This document shows, piece after piece, positions 18,665 through 30,752 of a DNA stretch of 64,000 nt. Under the pieces are notes generated by a model. The model was not told where the DNA came from. It searched no databases and saw only the letters and a list, made by a program, of their open reading frames with translations. Each line of letters starts with the position of its first letter. Position 1 is the stretch's first letter. This stretch comes from Streptomyces sp. 2131.1. GTDB taxonomy: Bacteria; Actinomycetota; Actinomycetes; Streptomycetales; Streptomycetaceae. The stretch is from assembly GCF_900105515.1 (NCBI RefSeq), contig NZ_FNSY01000001.1:2046001-2110000 (forward strand), written 5' to 3'. The position numbers and the translations under genes are program-made.

Positions 18665-21268
18665 TCAGCGCATCAGCACGCCCCCGCCGTCACCCGCGGC
18701 GCCCGTCGGCTGGGCGACCAGGCCGAGTTCGGCGCCGCTCCCCAGCAGCCGGTGGGCGGGCAGCACCCGCACGGTGTAGCCGTACGGGCCCGTGCGGTCC
18801 AGGGCGAGCGGGCCCTCGTACAGCCAGTGGCCCTCCAGGTCCTGGCCGCCCGCCGGCTTCAGCGGGAAGACCTGCGCCTCGGAGATCGCGTCGGACGAGT
18901 CCACCCGCCCGGCCACCGCCTGCACCTCGACGTCGTCCGGCGCCAGCGCGCCCAGCGAGATCCGGACCCGCAGCGCCAGCGTGGAGCCCAGCTCCGCCGA
19001 CGTACCGGAGGCGGTCGGCGTCACCGCCTCCACATGGTCCACGGCCACCCGCGGCCAGGCGGCCCGGACCTTCGCCTTCCAGCCCGCCAGCTCCCGCGCC
19101 TGGGCCGCGTCCATGGAGCGCTGGGCCTGCGCGGCGGGGGCGTACAGCCGCTCCACGTACTCCGTGACCATGCGGTCGGCGAGCACCTTGGGGCCCAGGG
19201 TGCCCATGGTGCGCCGGACCATCTCGATCCAGCGGCCGGGCAGCCCCTCGTCGCCGCGCTCGTAGAAGTGCGGGGCGACCCGGTCCTCGATCAGCTCGTA
19301 CAGCGCGTTGGCCTCGAGGTCGTCGCGCCGGTCCTCGTCCAGCGCGACGCCCTCGGCCGTCGGGATCGCCCAGCCGAAGTCCGGCTCGAACCACTCGTCC
19401 CACCAGCCGTCCAGCACGGACAGGTTGAGACAGCCGTTCAGCGCGGCCTTCATCCCGCTCGTCCCGCAGGCCTCCAGCGGGCGCAGCGGGTTGTTCAGCC
19501 AGACGTCGCAGCCCGGGTAGAGCTTCTGGGCCATCGCCATGCCGTAGTCGGGCAGGAAGACGATGCGGTGGCGGACCCGGGCGTCGTCGGCGAACCTCAC
19601 CAGCTCCTGGACCAGCCGCTTCCCGCCGTCGTCGGCCGGGTGCGCCTTGCCCGCGACGACGATCTGGACCGGCCGCTCCGGGTGCAGCAGCAGCCCCCGC
19701 AGCCGGTCGCGGTCGCGCAGCATCAGCGTCAGCCGCTTGTACGAGGGCACGCGGCGGGCGAAGCCGATGGTCAGCACGTCGGGGTCGAGCACGCCCTCGA
19801 TCCAGCCGAGTTCGGCGGGCTGGGCGCCCCGGTGGCGCCAGGAGGCGTGCAACCGCTCGCGCACCTCGCCGACGAGCTGTTCGCGCAGGGTGCGGCGCAG
19901 CTCCCAGAGACGGCGGGCGGGGATGTCGGCGACCGCGTCCCAGCGGCCCGGGGCCGAGCCGGACTCGGCGCGCAGCCGGTAGACCTCGGGGGCGACCCAG
20001 GTCGGTGCGTGGACGCCGTTGGTGACGGAGGTGATCGGCACCTCCGGGGCGTCGAACCCCGGCCAGAGCCCGGCGAACATCTCGCGACTGACCGCGCCGT
20101 GCAGCGTGGAGACGCCGTTGGCGCGCTGGGCGAGCCGCAGCCCCATGACCGCCATGTTGAAGACGCCCGGGTCGCCGCCCTGGTAGGTCTCGGTGCCCAG
20201 TTCCAGGACGCGTTCGGCGGGGACGCCGGTCAGTTCGCCGTCCTCGCCGAAGTGGCGGGCGACGAGTTCGCGGTCGAACCGGTCGATTCCGGCCGGGACC
20301 GGGGTGTGGGTGGTGAAGACGGTGCCGGCGCGCACGGACTCCACCGCGGAGTCGAAGTCGAGGCCGGTGGTGGCCAGCTCGCGGATGCGCTCCAGGCCGA
20401 GGAAGCCGGCGTGGCCCTCGTTGGTGTGGAAGACCTCGGGCGCGGGGTGGCCGGTGAGCCGGCAGTAGGCCCGCACGGCGCGGACCCCGCCGATGCCGAG
20501 CAGCATCTCTTGGAGCAGCCGGTGCTCGCTGCCGCCGCCGTACAGCCGGTCGGTGACCTCGCGTTCGCCGGGGAGGTTCTCCTCGACGTCGGAGTCGAGC
20601 ATGAGCAGCGGGACCCGGCCGACGTGGGCCTGCCAGATCTGGGCGTGCAGGGAGCGGCCGCCGGGCAGGGCCAGGACGACCTGGCTGGGGGTGCCGTCGG
20701 CCTCCCTCATCAGGGTCAGCGGCAGCTCGTTGGGGTCGAGGACGGGGTAGTGCTCCTGCTGCCAGCCGTCCCGGGACAGGCTCTGGCGGAAGTAGCCGTG
20801 GCGGTAGAGCAGGCCGACGCCGACGAGGGGCACGCCCAGGTCGCTGGCGGCCTTGAGGTGGTCCCCGGCGAGGATGCCGAGCCCGCCGGAGTACTGGGGC
20901 AGGGCGGCGGTCACCCCGAATTCGGGCGAGAAGTAGGCGATGGCCGCGGGGAGCGCGCCGCCCCGTTCGCGCTGCTCCTGGTACCAGCGGGGGCCGCGGA
21001 GGTACTCCCGGAGGTCGGCGGACGCCTCGGCGAGCCGTTGCAGAAACGCTTCGTCACGGGCGAGTTCCGCGAGCCGCCCGGCGGAGACGGAGCCGAGCAG
21101 GCGGACGGGGTCGCACTCCGCCGCGGAGCCGGCCGCCGGGTCGACGGCCCGGAAGAGCTCGCGGGTCTCGGTGTGCCAGGACCAGCGCAGGTTCCGCGCC
21201 AGGTCGCTGAGGGGTTGGAGGGAGTCCGGAAGGACGGGACGCACGGTGAATCGACGAATGGCCTTCAC
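18665..21268 (-). CDS. glgP: Alpha-glucan (maltodextrin/glycogen) phosphorylase
   Basis: GlgP releases glucose-1-phosphate from the non-reducing ends of alpha-1,4-glucans. The 867-residue product begins with the DUF3417 domain (LARNLRWSWHTETRELF) that marks the actinobacterial type and continues into the GT35 phosphorylase domain. The pyridoxal-phosphate Lys is in EACGTSGMKAALNG; the HTNEGH and NNPLRPLEA segments are also present. The start is the GTG at 21268, five bases after AAAGGTGG; the frame upstream to 21472 lacks conserved sequence. It is divergent from the glgE operon, so synthesis and breakdown of the glucan share one 577-bp control region. Confidence 0.93.
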   Translation of the reverse strand: MKAIRRFTVRPVLPDSLQPLSDLARNLRWSWHTETRELFRAVDPAAGSAAECDPVRLLGSVSAGRLAELARDEAFLQRLAEASADLREYLRGPRWYQEQRERGGALPAAIAYFSPEFGVTAALPQYSGGLGILAGDHLKAASDLGVPLVGVGLLYRHGYFRQSLSRDGWQQEHYPVLDPNELPLTLMREADGTPSQVVLALPGGRSLHAQIWQAHVGRVPLLMLDSDVEENLPGEREVTDRLYGGGSEHRLLQEMLLGIGGVRAVRAYCRLTGHPAPEVFHTNEGHAGFLGLERIRELATTGLDFDSAVESVRAGTVFTTHTPVPAGIDRFDRELVARHFGEDGELTGVPAERVLELGTETYQGGDPGVFNMAVMGLRLAQRANGVSTLHGAVSREMFAGLWPGFDAPEVPITSVTNGVHAPTWVAPEVYRLRAESGSAPGRWDAVADIPARRLWELRRTLREQLVGEVRERLHASWRHRGAQPAELGWIEGVLDPDVLTIGFARRVPSYKRLTLMLRDRDRLRGLLLHPERPVQIVVAGKAHPADDGGKRLVQELVRFADDARVRHRIVFLPDYGMAMAQKLYPGCDVWLNNPLRPLEACGTSGMKAALNGCLNLSVLDGWWDEWFEPDFGWAIPTAEGVALDEDRRDDLEANALYELIEDRVAPHFYERGDEGLPGRWIEMVRRTMGTLGPKVLADRMVTEYVERLYAPAAQAQRSMDAAQARELAGWKAKVRAAWPRVAVDHVEAVTPTASGTSAELGSTLALRVRISLGALAPDDVEVQAVAGRVDSSDAISEAQVFPLKPAGGQDLEGHWLYEGPLALDRTGPYGYTVRVLPAHRLLGSGAELGLVAQPTGAAGDGGGVLMR

Positions 21269-21512
21269 GTATTCCACCTTTACAGGGGACGTACGAATCC
21301 GAGCGGGACGCACCACCATGTGCGCCGCTCCGTCACCCTCGACGGTAGCGGCGCGACCGGCGCGCGGGACACGGCGCGAACAGGCCGCGCGGAGTGCGAC
21401 CGGGGCGTTCCGGGCGCCCGTGCGCCGGCGTCCCGTACGCCCCCGCATCCCCCTAGGCGTCACCACACCCAACCGTCACAGGCGTTATGGCCGATTCCTT
21501 CCCCTCGTGCGG

Positions 21513-21537
21513 CCTTGTGGGCGTTCGCGCCACAAGG
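21513..21537. promoter_or_regulatory. Inverted repeat in the glgP-glgE divergent region
   Basis: CCTTGTGG (21513-21520) and CCACAAGG (21530-21537) are separated by 9 nt. It is a possible regulator site about 250 bp from glgP and 310 bp from glgE. Confidence 0.4.
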
Positions 21538-21682
21538 AAAGCTGCCGGGTGGCGCCGTTTCCCACCCGCGTGCGCCGGCTCCGCGCAATCCCGCGTGCGC
21601 GCGGCGGAGCCCGGCGCATTCGGTACGTCCCCCATACGACCGAGCAGATGACATATCACCGGATTGGCCCACCGCGATGTGG

Positions 21683-21719
21683 GGGAAGGCTTCCCGGGTA
21701 CCCGGAACGAATGCATTCG
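21683..21719. promoter_or_regulatory. Cluster of three adjoining palindromes upstream of glgE
   Basis: Within 37 bp lie GGGAAGGCTTCCC (21683-21695, odd centre), CCGGGTACCCGG (21694-21705) and CGAATGCATTCG (21708-21719). They are 127-163 bp upstream of glgE. Adjacent perfect dyads suggest cooperative or competing regulators for the glucan genes. The rest of the 577-bp gap (21269-21845) shows no credible ORF. Confidence 0.5.
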
Positions 21720-21845
21720 GATGAGAGCGATGACCGTTCATCTCCGGCACGCGCGTGATTCATTCCCTGGCCGCCGGTGATCGGTCCCCGATTCGTATAC
21801 GACCTGTTTGGACTGCCATTCGAGTGAACGCGGACAGGAGCGGCC

Positions 21846-24011
21846 ATGCCCAGACCCCACCAGTCATCCACCGAGCGGCTACAAAGGACGCATCCCCACC
21901 CTCGCGGCGCGCGCGTTCAGCCTTCGGCGCCCGCTGCCCACTTTGCCGAGTCCGAGCTCCAGTCCCCAGGTGATTCCATGATCGGTCGCATTCCCGTTCT
22001 CGACGTCCATCCGCTCGTCGATTGCGGCAGAAGGCCAGCCAAGGCCGTTGCCGGTGAGACCTTCCAGGTCACCGCGACCGTCTTCCGGGAAGGCCATGAC
22101 GCGGTGGCGGCCAATGTCGTGCTGCACAGTCCGAGCGGGCACCCGGGCCCCTGGACCCCGATGCGCGAGCTGGCGCCCGGCACCGACCGCTGGGGTGCCG
22201 AGGTGACGCCGGACGCCGAGGGCCGCTGGACGTACACCGTCGAGGCGTGGAGCGACCCGGTCGCCACCTGGCGCCACGCGGCGCGGATCAAGGTGCCGGC
22301 GGGCATCGACACCGAGCTGATGCTGGCCGAGGGCGCCGAGCTGTACGAGCGGGCCGCCGAGGGTGTGCCCAAGCGCGACGGCCGCGAGGCGGTGCTGGCC
22401 GCGGTGGACGCGCTGCGCGACGGGTCCCGGCCGGCCGAGGCGCGGCTGGCCGCGGCCCTCGGGCCCGAGGCCCGGCAGGCGCTCGACCGCCACCCCCTGC
22501 GCGAACTGGTCACCGCGTCCCGGCCGCACCCGCTGGTCGTCGAGCGCCGGCGCGCGCTGTACGGCTCCTGGTACGAGCTGTTCCCGCGCTCCGAGGGGGC
22601 CAGGTACGAGACGCCGAAGCCGCGCAGGGGCCGGGGCGCCAAGGCCGCCGAGCCGCAGCCGGCCCGGCTGGTGAGCGGCACCTTCCGTACGGCGGCCGAG
22701 CGGCTGCCCGCGGTCGCCGCCATGGGCTTCGACGTGGTCTACCTGCCGCCCGTCCACCCCATCGGCACGACCCACCGCAAGGGCCCGAACAACTCGCTGA
22801 CCCCGGGCCCCGAGGACGTGGGCGTGCCCTGGGCGATCGGTTCGGCCGAGGGCGGGCACGACGCGGTCCACCCGGATCTGGGCACGCTGGAGGACTTCGA
22901 GCATTTCGTGGCGACGGCCCGCAATCTGCGGATGGAAGTGGCCCTGGATTTCGCCCTCCAGTGCTCGCCGGACCATCCGTGGGTGCAGAAGCATCCGGAG
23001 TGGTTCCACCACCGGTCCGACGGCTCGATCGCCTACGCGGAGAATCCGCCGAAGAAATACCAGGACATCTACCCGATCGCCTTCGACAAGGATCTTGAAG
23101 GCATCGTCGCGGAGAGCGTGCGCATCCTGCGGTTCTGGATGGACCGGGGCGTACGGATCTTCCGCGTCGACAATCCGCACACCAAGCCGGTGATCTTCTG
23201 GGAGAAGGTGATCGCGGAGATCAACGGCAGCGATCCCGATGTGATCTTCCTGGCCGAGGCATTCACCCGGCCCGCGATGATGCGCACCCTCGCCGCCATC
23301 GGGTTCCAGCAGTCGTACACGTATTTCACCTGGCGCAACAGCCGGCAGGAAATCACGGATTACGTGAACGAACTGTCCCGGGACACCGCCGCGTTCATGC
23401 GGCCGAATTTCTTCGTGAACACCCCCGACATCCTTCCCGGATACCTTCAGGAGGGCGGCCGGCCCGCCTTCGAGGCACGGGCGGTGCTCGCGGCGACCCT
23501 CTCCCCTTCCTGGGGGGTGTACGCGGGGTTCGAGCTGTGCGAGAACACCCCGATCCACCACGGCAGTGAGGAGTACCTCGACTCGGAGAAGTACGAGATC
23601 CGGCCCAGGGACTGGGAAGCCGCAGAGCGCGAGGGCCGTTCGCTGGCTCCGCTCATCACCTCGCTCAACCGGATCAGGCGCCGCCACCCGGCCCTGCAGC
23701 AGCTGCGTGACGTGCACTTCCACGCCTCGGACAACGACGCGGTGATCGCGTACAGCAAGCGTTCCGGTTCGAACATCCTTCTGGTGGTCGTCAACCTCGA
23801 CCCGCACCACACCCAGGAGGCGACCGTCTCGTTGGACATGCCGCAACTCGGCCTCGACCGGCACGAGAGCGTGCCGGTGCGCGACGAGCTCACCGGCACT
23901 TCCTATCACTGGGGCAGGACGTTCTATGTGCGCCTTGAGCCGGGCGTGACGCCCGCGCACATCGCCGTCCTGCGACCGTCCCCGCCGACCGGAGGGTCAC
24001 CCACACCATGA
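21846..24011 (+). CDS. glgE: Maltose-1-phosphate maltosyltransferase GlgE
   Basis: GlgE (GH13_3) adds maltosyl units from alpha-maltose-1-phosphate to the end of an alpha-1,4-glucan. Catalytic residues are visible: nucleophile Asp442 in FRVDNPH, acid/base Glu471 in FLAEAFTRP, and Asp528 in [16 protein letters not shown] and GVPWAIGS match the maltose-phosphate site region. The start at 21846 has AGGAG six bases upstream, and the MPRPHQSS beginning resembles the recalled S. coelicolor GlgE1 start; an internal ATG at 21978, just before GRIPVLDV, also has AGGTGA upstream and could be used. A basic Pro/Arg/Lys-rich insertion ([14 protein letters not shown]) lies near residue 258. The stop overlaps treS. 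Confidence 0.95.
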   Translation: MPRPHQSSTERLQRTHPHPRGARVQPSAPAAHFAESELQSPGDSMIGRIPVLDVHPLVDCGRRPAKAVAGETFQVTATVFREGHDAVAANVVLHSPSGHPGPWTPMRELAPGTDRWGAEVTPDAEGRWTYTVEAWSDPVATWRHAARIKVPAGIDTELMLAEGAELYERAAEGVPKRDGREAVLAAVDALRDGSRPAEARLAAALGPEARQALDRHPLRELVTASRPHPLVVERRRALYGSWYELFPRSEGARYETPKPRRGRGAKAAEPQPARLVSGTFRTAAERLPAVAAMGFDVVYLPPVHPIGTTHRKGPNNSLTPGPEDVGVPWAIGSAEGGHDAVHPDLGTLEDFEHFVATARNLRMEVALDFALQCSPDHPWVQKHPEWFHHRSDGSIAYAENPPKKYQDIYPIAFDKDLEGIVAESVRILRFWMDRGVRIFRVDNPHTKPVIFWEKVIAEINGSDPDVIFLAEAFTRPAMMRTLAAIGFQQSYTYFTWRNSRQEITDYVNELSRDTAAFMRPNFFVNTPDILPGYLQEGGRPAFEARAVLAATLSPSWGVYAGFELCENTPIHHGSEEYLDSEKYEIRPRDWEAAEREGRSLAPLITSLNRIRRRHPALQQLRDVHFHASDNDAVIAYSKRSGSNILLVVVNLDPHHTQEATVSLDMPQLGLDRHESVPVRDELTGTSYHWGRTFYVRLEPGVTPAHIAVLRPSPPTGGSPTP

Positions 24012-25714
24012 TCGTCAATGAGCCCGTCCACGACACGTTCGAGGACACCCCGGCCAAGGACCGCGATCCCGACTGGTTCAAGCGTGCCGTGTTCTACGAG
24101 GTCCTCGTCCGGTCCTTCCAGGACTCCAACGGCGACGGCATCGGAGACCTGAAGGGGATCACCGCCAAGCTGGACTACCTCCAGTGGCTGGGGGTCGACT
24201 GCCTCTGGCTGCCGCCCTTCTTCAAGTCACCGCTGCGCGACGGCGGTTACGACGTGTCGGACTACACGGCCGTGCTGCCGGAGTTCGGCGACCTGGCCGA
24301 CTTCGTGGAGTTCGTCGACGCCGCCCACCAGCGCGGCATGCGCGTGATCATCGACTTCGTCATGAATCACACGAGCGACCAGCACGAGTGGTTCCAGCAG
24401 TCCCGGACCGACCCCGACGGGCCGTACGGCGACTACTACGTCTGGGCCGACGACGACAAGCAGTTCCCGGACGCGCGGATCATCTTCGTCGACACGGAGA
24501 CGTCCAACTGGACCTTCGACCCGGTGCGCAAGCAGTACTACTGGCACCGGTTCTTCTCGCACCAGCCCGACCTCAACTACGAGAACCCTGCGGTGCAGGA
24601 GGAGATCATCTCCGCCCTCCGCTTCTGGCTGGACCTCGGCATCGACGGCTTCCGGGTCGACGCCGTGCCGTACCTCTACCAGCGCGAGGGCACCAACTGC
24701 GAGAACCTCCCCGAGACCCACAACTTCCTGAAGCGGGTCCGCAAGGAGATCGACGCCAACTACCCGGACACGGTGCTGCTGGCGGAGGCCAACCAGTGGC
24801 CCGAGGACGTCGTCGACTACTTCGGCGACTACCAGTCCGGCGGCGACGAGTGCCACATGGCGTTCCACTTCCCCGTGATGCCGCGCATCTTCATGGCCGT
24901 ACGGCGCGAGAGCCGCTACCCGGTCTCGGAAATCCTGGCCAAGACGCCGGCGATCCCGCAGAACTGCCAGTGGGGCATCTTCCTGCGCAACCACGACGAG
25001 CTGACGCTCGAAATGGTCACGGACGAAGAGCGCGACTACATGTACGCGGAGTACGCCAAGGATCCGCGGATGCGGGCCAACATCGGCATCCGCCGCCGGC
25101 TGGCGCCGCTGCTGGACAACGACCGCAACCAGATCGAGCTGTTCACCGCGCTGCTACTGTCGCTGCCGGGCTCCCCGATCCTCTACTACGGGGACGAGAT
25201 CGGGATGGGCGACAACATCTGGCTGGGCGACCGGGACGCCGTACGCACCCCGATGCAGTGGACGCCCGACCGCAACGCGGGCTTCTCCTCCAGCGATCCG
25301 GGGCGGCTCTACCTGCCCACGATCATGGACCCGGTCTACGGCTACCAGGTCACCAACGTCGAGGCGTCGATGGCCTCCCCGTCCTCGCTGCTGCACTGGA
25401 CGCGGCGCATGATCGAGATCCGCAAGCAGAACCCGGCGTTCGGCCTCGGCACGTACAACGAACTGCCGTCCTCGAACCCGGCCGTGCTCGCCTTCACCCG
25501 TGAGCACGGGGACGACCTCGTGCTGTGCGTCCACAACTTCTCGCGGTTCGCGCAGCCGACGGAGCTCGACCTCAGGTCCTTCAACGGACGTCATCCGGTG
25601 GAGCTGATCGGCGGGGTGCGCTTCCCCGCCATCGGTCAGTGGCCCTACCTGCTGACTCTCGCGGGACACGGCTTCTACTGGTTCCGGCTGCGCAAGGACG
25701 CGCCGCCGAGCTGA
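24008..25714 (+). CDS. treS: Trehalose synthase (maltose alpha-D-glucosyltransferase) TreS
   Basis: TreS interconverts trehalose and maltose by intramolecular glucosyl transfer and supplies maltose to the maltokinase. The 568-residue protein is a GH13_16 barrel: [24 protein letters not shown] (nucleophile Asp218), [12 protein letters not shown] (Glu260) and [12 protein letters not shown] (Asp330). The ATG overlaps the glgE stop by four bases, so the two are translationally coupled. There is no fused maltokinase domain; that enzyme is encoded separately downstream. Confidence 0.95.
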   Translation: MIVNEPVHDTFEDTPAKDRDPDWFKRAVFYEVLVRSFQDSNGDGIGDLKGITAKLDYLQWLGVDCLWLPPFFKSPLRDGGYDVSDYTAVLPEFGDLADFVEFVDAAHQRGMRVIIDFVMNHTSDQHEWFQQSRTDPDGPYGDYYVWADDDKQFPDARIIFVDTETSNWTFDPVRKQYYWHRFFSHQPDLNYENPAVQEEIISALRFWLDLGIDGFRVDAVPYLYQREGTNCENLPETHNFLKRVRKEIDANYPDTVLLAEANQWPEDVVDYFGDYQSGGDECHMAFHFPVMPRIFMAVRRESRYPVSEILAKTPAIPQNCQWGIFLRNHDELTLEMVTDEERDYMYAEYAKDPRMRANIGIRRRLAPLLDNDRNQIELFTALLLSLPGSPILYYGDEIGMGDNIWLGDRDAVRTPMQWTPDRNAGFSSSDPGRLYLPTIMDPVYGYQVTNVEASMASPSSLLHWTRRMIEIRKQNPAFGLGTYNELPSSNPAVLAFTREHGDDLVLCVHNFSRFAQPTELDLRSFNGRHPVELIGGVRFPAIGQWPYLLTLAGHGFYWFRLRKDAPPS

Positions 25715-25730
25715 CACCTCCGGGCCACCG

Positions 25731-25754
25731 GCGGGGCGGTTACCACCGCCCCGC
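25731..25754 (+). terminator. Hairpin between treS and mak
   Basis: GCGGGGCGGT (25731-25740) pairs with ACCGCCCCGC (25745-25754) around TACC, 16 nt after treS. It could terminate or attenuate transcription before the maltokinase gene. Confidence 0.5.
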
Positions 25755-25784
25755 ACGGGGCACCCGCACCCATACCGGGTGGTT

Positions 25785-25798
25785 CAGGAAGCTTCCTG
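25785..25798. promoter_or_regulatory. 14-bp palindrome in the treS-mak gap
   Basis: CAGGAAGCTTCCTG is a perfect dyad 145 bp upstream of mak. With the preceding hairpin it suggests that mak-glgB may have its own regulated promoter in this 228-bp gap. Confidence 0.4.
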
Positions 25799-25942
25799 GA
25801 TCCTCCTGGCGTTTCTATCCCCTCATGTCGAGTCCGTACGGATCATCCTGACCCGACACGTCCCGCACAGCCGGACAGCCAATGCCGCAATCCGGGACAC
25901 TCTTCGCATCCTGTGGTGTGCCCGGGGAAAGGACGCGATGCC

Positions 25943-27337
25943 ATGTCGGAGGCTGCATCCGCTCAGGTCACCCTGGCGAACAGCACAGCCCTGATTCCGT
26001 CTCTCGGGCCGCTGCTCCACGAATGGCTGCCCCGTCAGCGGTGGTTCGCGGGCAAGGGGCGGCCCATCACCGCCTTCTCGCTCGTCTCGGCCACCGAGAT
26101 ACTGCCGGTGGAAGGCAGCGACGACGCGGCCCCGGGGCTCCTGCACCTGCTGGTGCGGGTCCATCAGCCCACCATGCCCGCCCAGCCGCCCGTCGACTGC
26201 TACCAGTTGCTGCTCGGGGTCCGCCCCGTGCTGCCCCAGCACCTCGTCCCCGCCGCCATCGGCCGCGTCCCCGACGGACCGCTGGCGGGGCTCGCGGTCT
26301 ACGACGGGCTGCACGACGCGCGCCTGGCCGCACTGCTGCTGGAACGGTTGCGCACACCCGGCCGGCTCGGCGCGGTGCGCTTCGACCGGGGCGCGGGGCC
26401 GATCCCGGAGGACCTGCCGCCCCGGGTGCTGGACGCCGAGCAGTCCAACTCCTCGCTGGTGTACGGGAACGCGTACATCCTCAAGATCTTCCGGCGGGTC
26501 TTCCCGGGCACCAACCCCGACCTGGAACTCCCGCTCGCGCTCTCCCGCGAGGGGTGCGGCCGGGTCCCCGCCCCGGTCGCCTGGTTCGAGGCGATGACAC
26601 CGGAACGGCTGACGCTCGGGGTTCTCCAGCCGTTCCTGCGCGGCGCCCAGGACGGCTGGCAGCTCGCCCTGCGCGCCCTCGCCACCGGGCACGACTTCCT
26701 GGCCGAGGCGAAGGCGCTGGGCCGCGCCACCGCCGAGGTGCACACCGCCCTCGCCGCCGCCCTGCCCACCCCGGTGCTCCGCCGCTCCCAGACCGACGAA
26801 CTGGCCGCCGCCATGGTGGAGCGGCTGGAGGCCGCGGCCCACGCGGTCCCCGAGCTGGTCCCGTACGTGCCCGGGCTGCGCACCGCGTTCGACGCGGTGG
26901 CGGCGCTCGGGCACCGGGGGCGCAGCTGGGCCGCCCAGCGGGTGCACGGCGACCTCCACCTCGGCCAGACCCTGCGCGGCACCGACGGTTTCTGGTCACT
27001 GATCGACTTCGAGGGCGAACCGGCCCGGCCTCTCCCGGAGCGCCGCAGCCCGCAGCCTCCGGTGCGCGACGTCGCCGGGATGCTGCGCTCCTTCGACTAC
27101 GCGGCCCGCTCGCACCGGCCGTGGAAGCCCGAGTGGGCCGCCCGCTGCCGGGACGCCTACTGCGACGGCTACGCCGAGGCGGCGGGCACCGACCCCCGCG
27201 CCGAGCCGGAGCTGCTGCGCGCCCACGAGACCGACAAGGCGGTGTACGAGGTGCTGTACGAGGCACGGCACCGGCCCGACTGGCTCCCGGTCCCGATGGC
27301 CGCGATCCACCGCCTGGCCTCGGTCTCCGCCGGCTGA
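25943..27337 (+). CDS. mak: Maltokinase (Pep2/Mak)
   Basis: The 464-residue enzyme phosphorylates maltose to maltose-1-phosphate with ATP and links TreS to GlgE. The fold is aminoglycoside-phosphotransferase-like: an N-terminal cap with [12 protein letters not shown], the nucleotide-binding region around [16 protein letters not shown], the catalytic-loop motif [11 protein letters not shown] and the metal-binding [11 protein letters not shown]. The start is the ATG at 25943, with AAAGGA about nine bases upstream; a GTG at 25913 in the same frame is less well placed. It follows treS after a 228-bp gap and is followed by glgB. Confidence 0.93.
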   Translation: MSEAASAQVTLANSTALIPSLGPLLHEWLPRQRWFAGKGRPITAFSLVSATEILPVEGSDDAAPGLLHLLVRVHQPTMPAQPPVDCYQLLLGVRPVLPQHLVPAAIGRVPDGPLAGLAVYDGLHDARLAALLLERLRTPGRLGAVRFDRGAGPIPEDLPPRVLDAEQSNSSLVYGNAYILKIFRRVFPGTNPDLELPLALSREGCGRVPAPVAWFEAMTPERLTLGVLQPFLRGAQDGWQLALRALATGHDFLAEAKALGRATAEVHTALAAALPTPVLRRSQTDELAAAMVERLEAAAHAVPELVPYVPGLRTAFDAVAALGHRGRSWAAQRVHGDLHLGQTLRGTDGFWSLIDFEGEPARPLPERRSPQPPVRDVAGMLRSFDYAARSHRPWKPEWAARCRDAYCDGYAEAAGTDPRAEPELLRAHETDKAVYEVLYEARHRPDWLPVPMAAIHRLASVSAG

Positions 27338-27405
27338 GGATGCCCCGCTCCCCCGTACCGCCCCGACCGCCCCACCCCGTCAACACCTCCGAGGAGGCTG
27401 TCCCT

Positions 27406-29880
<2,475 letters not shown>

Positions 29881-29883
<3 letters not shown>

Positions 29884-29940
29884 CGCGGTGACGCGACGAG
29901 GGGGCGGGGCGACGCGGTGACGCGACGGAGGGGGCGGGGC
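29881..29940. repeat. 30-bp tandem direct repeat at the glgB stop
   Basis: Two nearly identical 30-bp copies (29881-29910 and 29911-29940) share ACGCGGTGACGCGACG and AGGGGGCGGGGC. The first copy includes the glgB stop codon. The second supplies the left arm of the following terminator. Confidence 0.8.
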
Positions 29941-29960
29941 CGCGGTGGCCCCGCCCCCTC
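29928..29960 (+). terminator. Terminator between glgB and the convergent thioredoxin gene
   Basis: GAGGGGGCGGGGCC (29928-29941) pairs perfectly with 29947-29960. It sits between convergent genes and can serve both. Confidence 0.8.
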
Positions 29961-29967
29961 GGGCGGT

Positions 29968-30300
29968 TCAGAGCACGTCCTCGAGCTCCTGGAGGAGGCG
30001 CCGCTTGGGGCGGGCGCCGACCATGGACTTCACCGGCTCACCGGCCCGGAAGACCATCAGGGTCGGCATCGACAGGACCCCGTACCGGGCGCTGATCCCC
30101 GGGTTGTGGTCGACGTCGATCTGGACGACGCGCAGCCGTTCGCGCTCCTCCTCGGCGACGGCGCCCAGGACCGGGGCGAGCTGGCGGCAGGGTCCGCACC
30201 AGTCGGCGGTGAACTCGACCAGGACGGGCCGCGTCTCGCCCAGCACCTCGGCGTCGAAGGTCTCGTCGGTGACCTCGTCGACACCCGTTACGTGGATCAT
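29968..30300 (-). CDS. trxA: Thioredoxin
   Basis: The 110-residue protein is a single thioredoxin domain with the classical WCGPC active site (Cys35, Cys38) and the cis-Pro in SMPTLMVF. It reduces protein disulfides in the cytoplasm. Its ATG is three bases after the stop of the MerR-family gene, so the pair forms an operon and the regulator probably controls the thioredoxin. No thioredoxin reductase is adjacent, which suggests a specialised or stress-induced thioredoxin rather than the housekeeping copy. Confidence 0.93.
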   Translation of the reverse strand: MIHVTGVDEVTDETFDAEVLGETRPVLVEFTADWCGPCRQLAPVLGAVAEEERERLRVVQIDVDHNPGISARYGVLSMPTLMVFRAGEPVKSMVGARPKRRLLQELEDVL

Positions 30301-30303
30301 CTG

Positions 30304-30708
30304 TCATCCTCCCAGTTCGCAGCGTGGTTCGGGGCCGCCGGGCAGCTCGGCGGCCGCCTCCAGCTCGGCGCGGGCCAGCTGGGCGCCGACCTCCGAGCGG
30401 ACCGCCCGCAGCTGCTCGATGAGCTCGTCGAGCTCGCCGAGCTTGCGCCGGTAGACGGCGAGCGAACCGGGGCAGGCGTCCCCGGCGGGGTGCCCCGCGC
30501 GCAGGCACTCCACGAAGGGCCGGGTCTCCTCCAGGTCGAACCCGAAGTCCTGGAGGGTCCGGATCTGCTGGATGAGCCGCAGATCGCTCTCGTCGTACGT
30601 GCGGTAGCCGTTCACCGCCCGTCGCGCGGGCAGCAGCCCGCGCGACTCGTAGTAGCGCAGCGTCCGCGTCGTCGTCCCGGCCCGTTCGGCCAGCTCCCCG
30701 ATTCGCAT
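30304..30708 (-). CDS. MerR-family transcriptional regulator
   Basis: The 134-residue protein has the MerR winged helix at its N-terminus (MRIGELAERAGTTTRTLRYYESRGLL), a dimerising coiled coil (about 80-112) and a short C-terminal tail. Three cysteines, Cys68, Cys79 and Cys130, lie in and after the effector region. Because the downstream gene is a thioredoxin, a thiol- or redox-responsive role is plausible but inferred; the cysteines do not match the SoxR iron-sulfur signature. A dyad 15-34 bp upstream of its start is the likely autoregulatory site. Confidence 0.9.
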   Translation of the reverse strand: MRIGELAERAGTTTRTLRYYESRGLLPARRAVNGYRTYDESDLRLIQQIRTLQDFGFDLEETRPFVECLRAGHPAGDACPGSLAVYRRKLGELDELIEQLRAVRSEVGAQLARAELEAAAELPGGPEPRCELGG

Positions 30709-30722
30709 ACCGCGACCGTAAT

Positions 30723-30742
30723 CCTTGACGCCGACGTCAAGG
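30723..30742 (-). promoter_or_regulatory. Probable MerR operator
   Basis: CCTTGAC and GTCAAGG are separated by 6 bp, 15-34 bp upstream of the merR-type ATG on the minus strand. MerR proteins bind such dyads inside promoters; the TTGACG on the minus strand could be the -35 element. Confidence 0.6.
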
Positions 30743-30752
30743 CAAGGACGGT

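Noticed and set aside
25882..27405. Upstream extension of GlgB through the mak gene
   Set aside because: The extension is out-of-frame mak sequence. The GTG at 27406 has a good ribosome-binding site.
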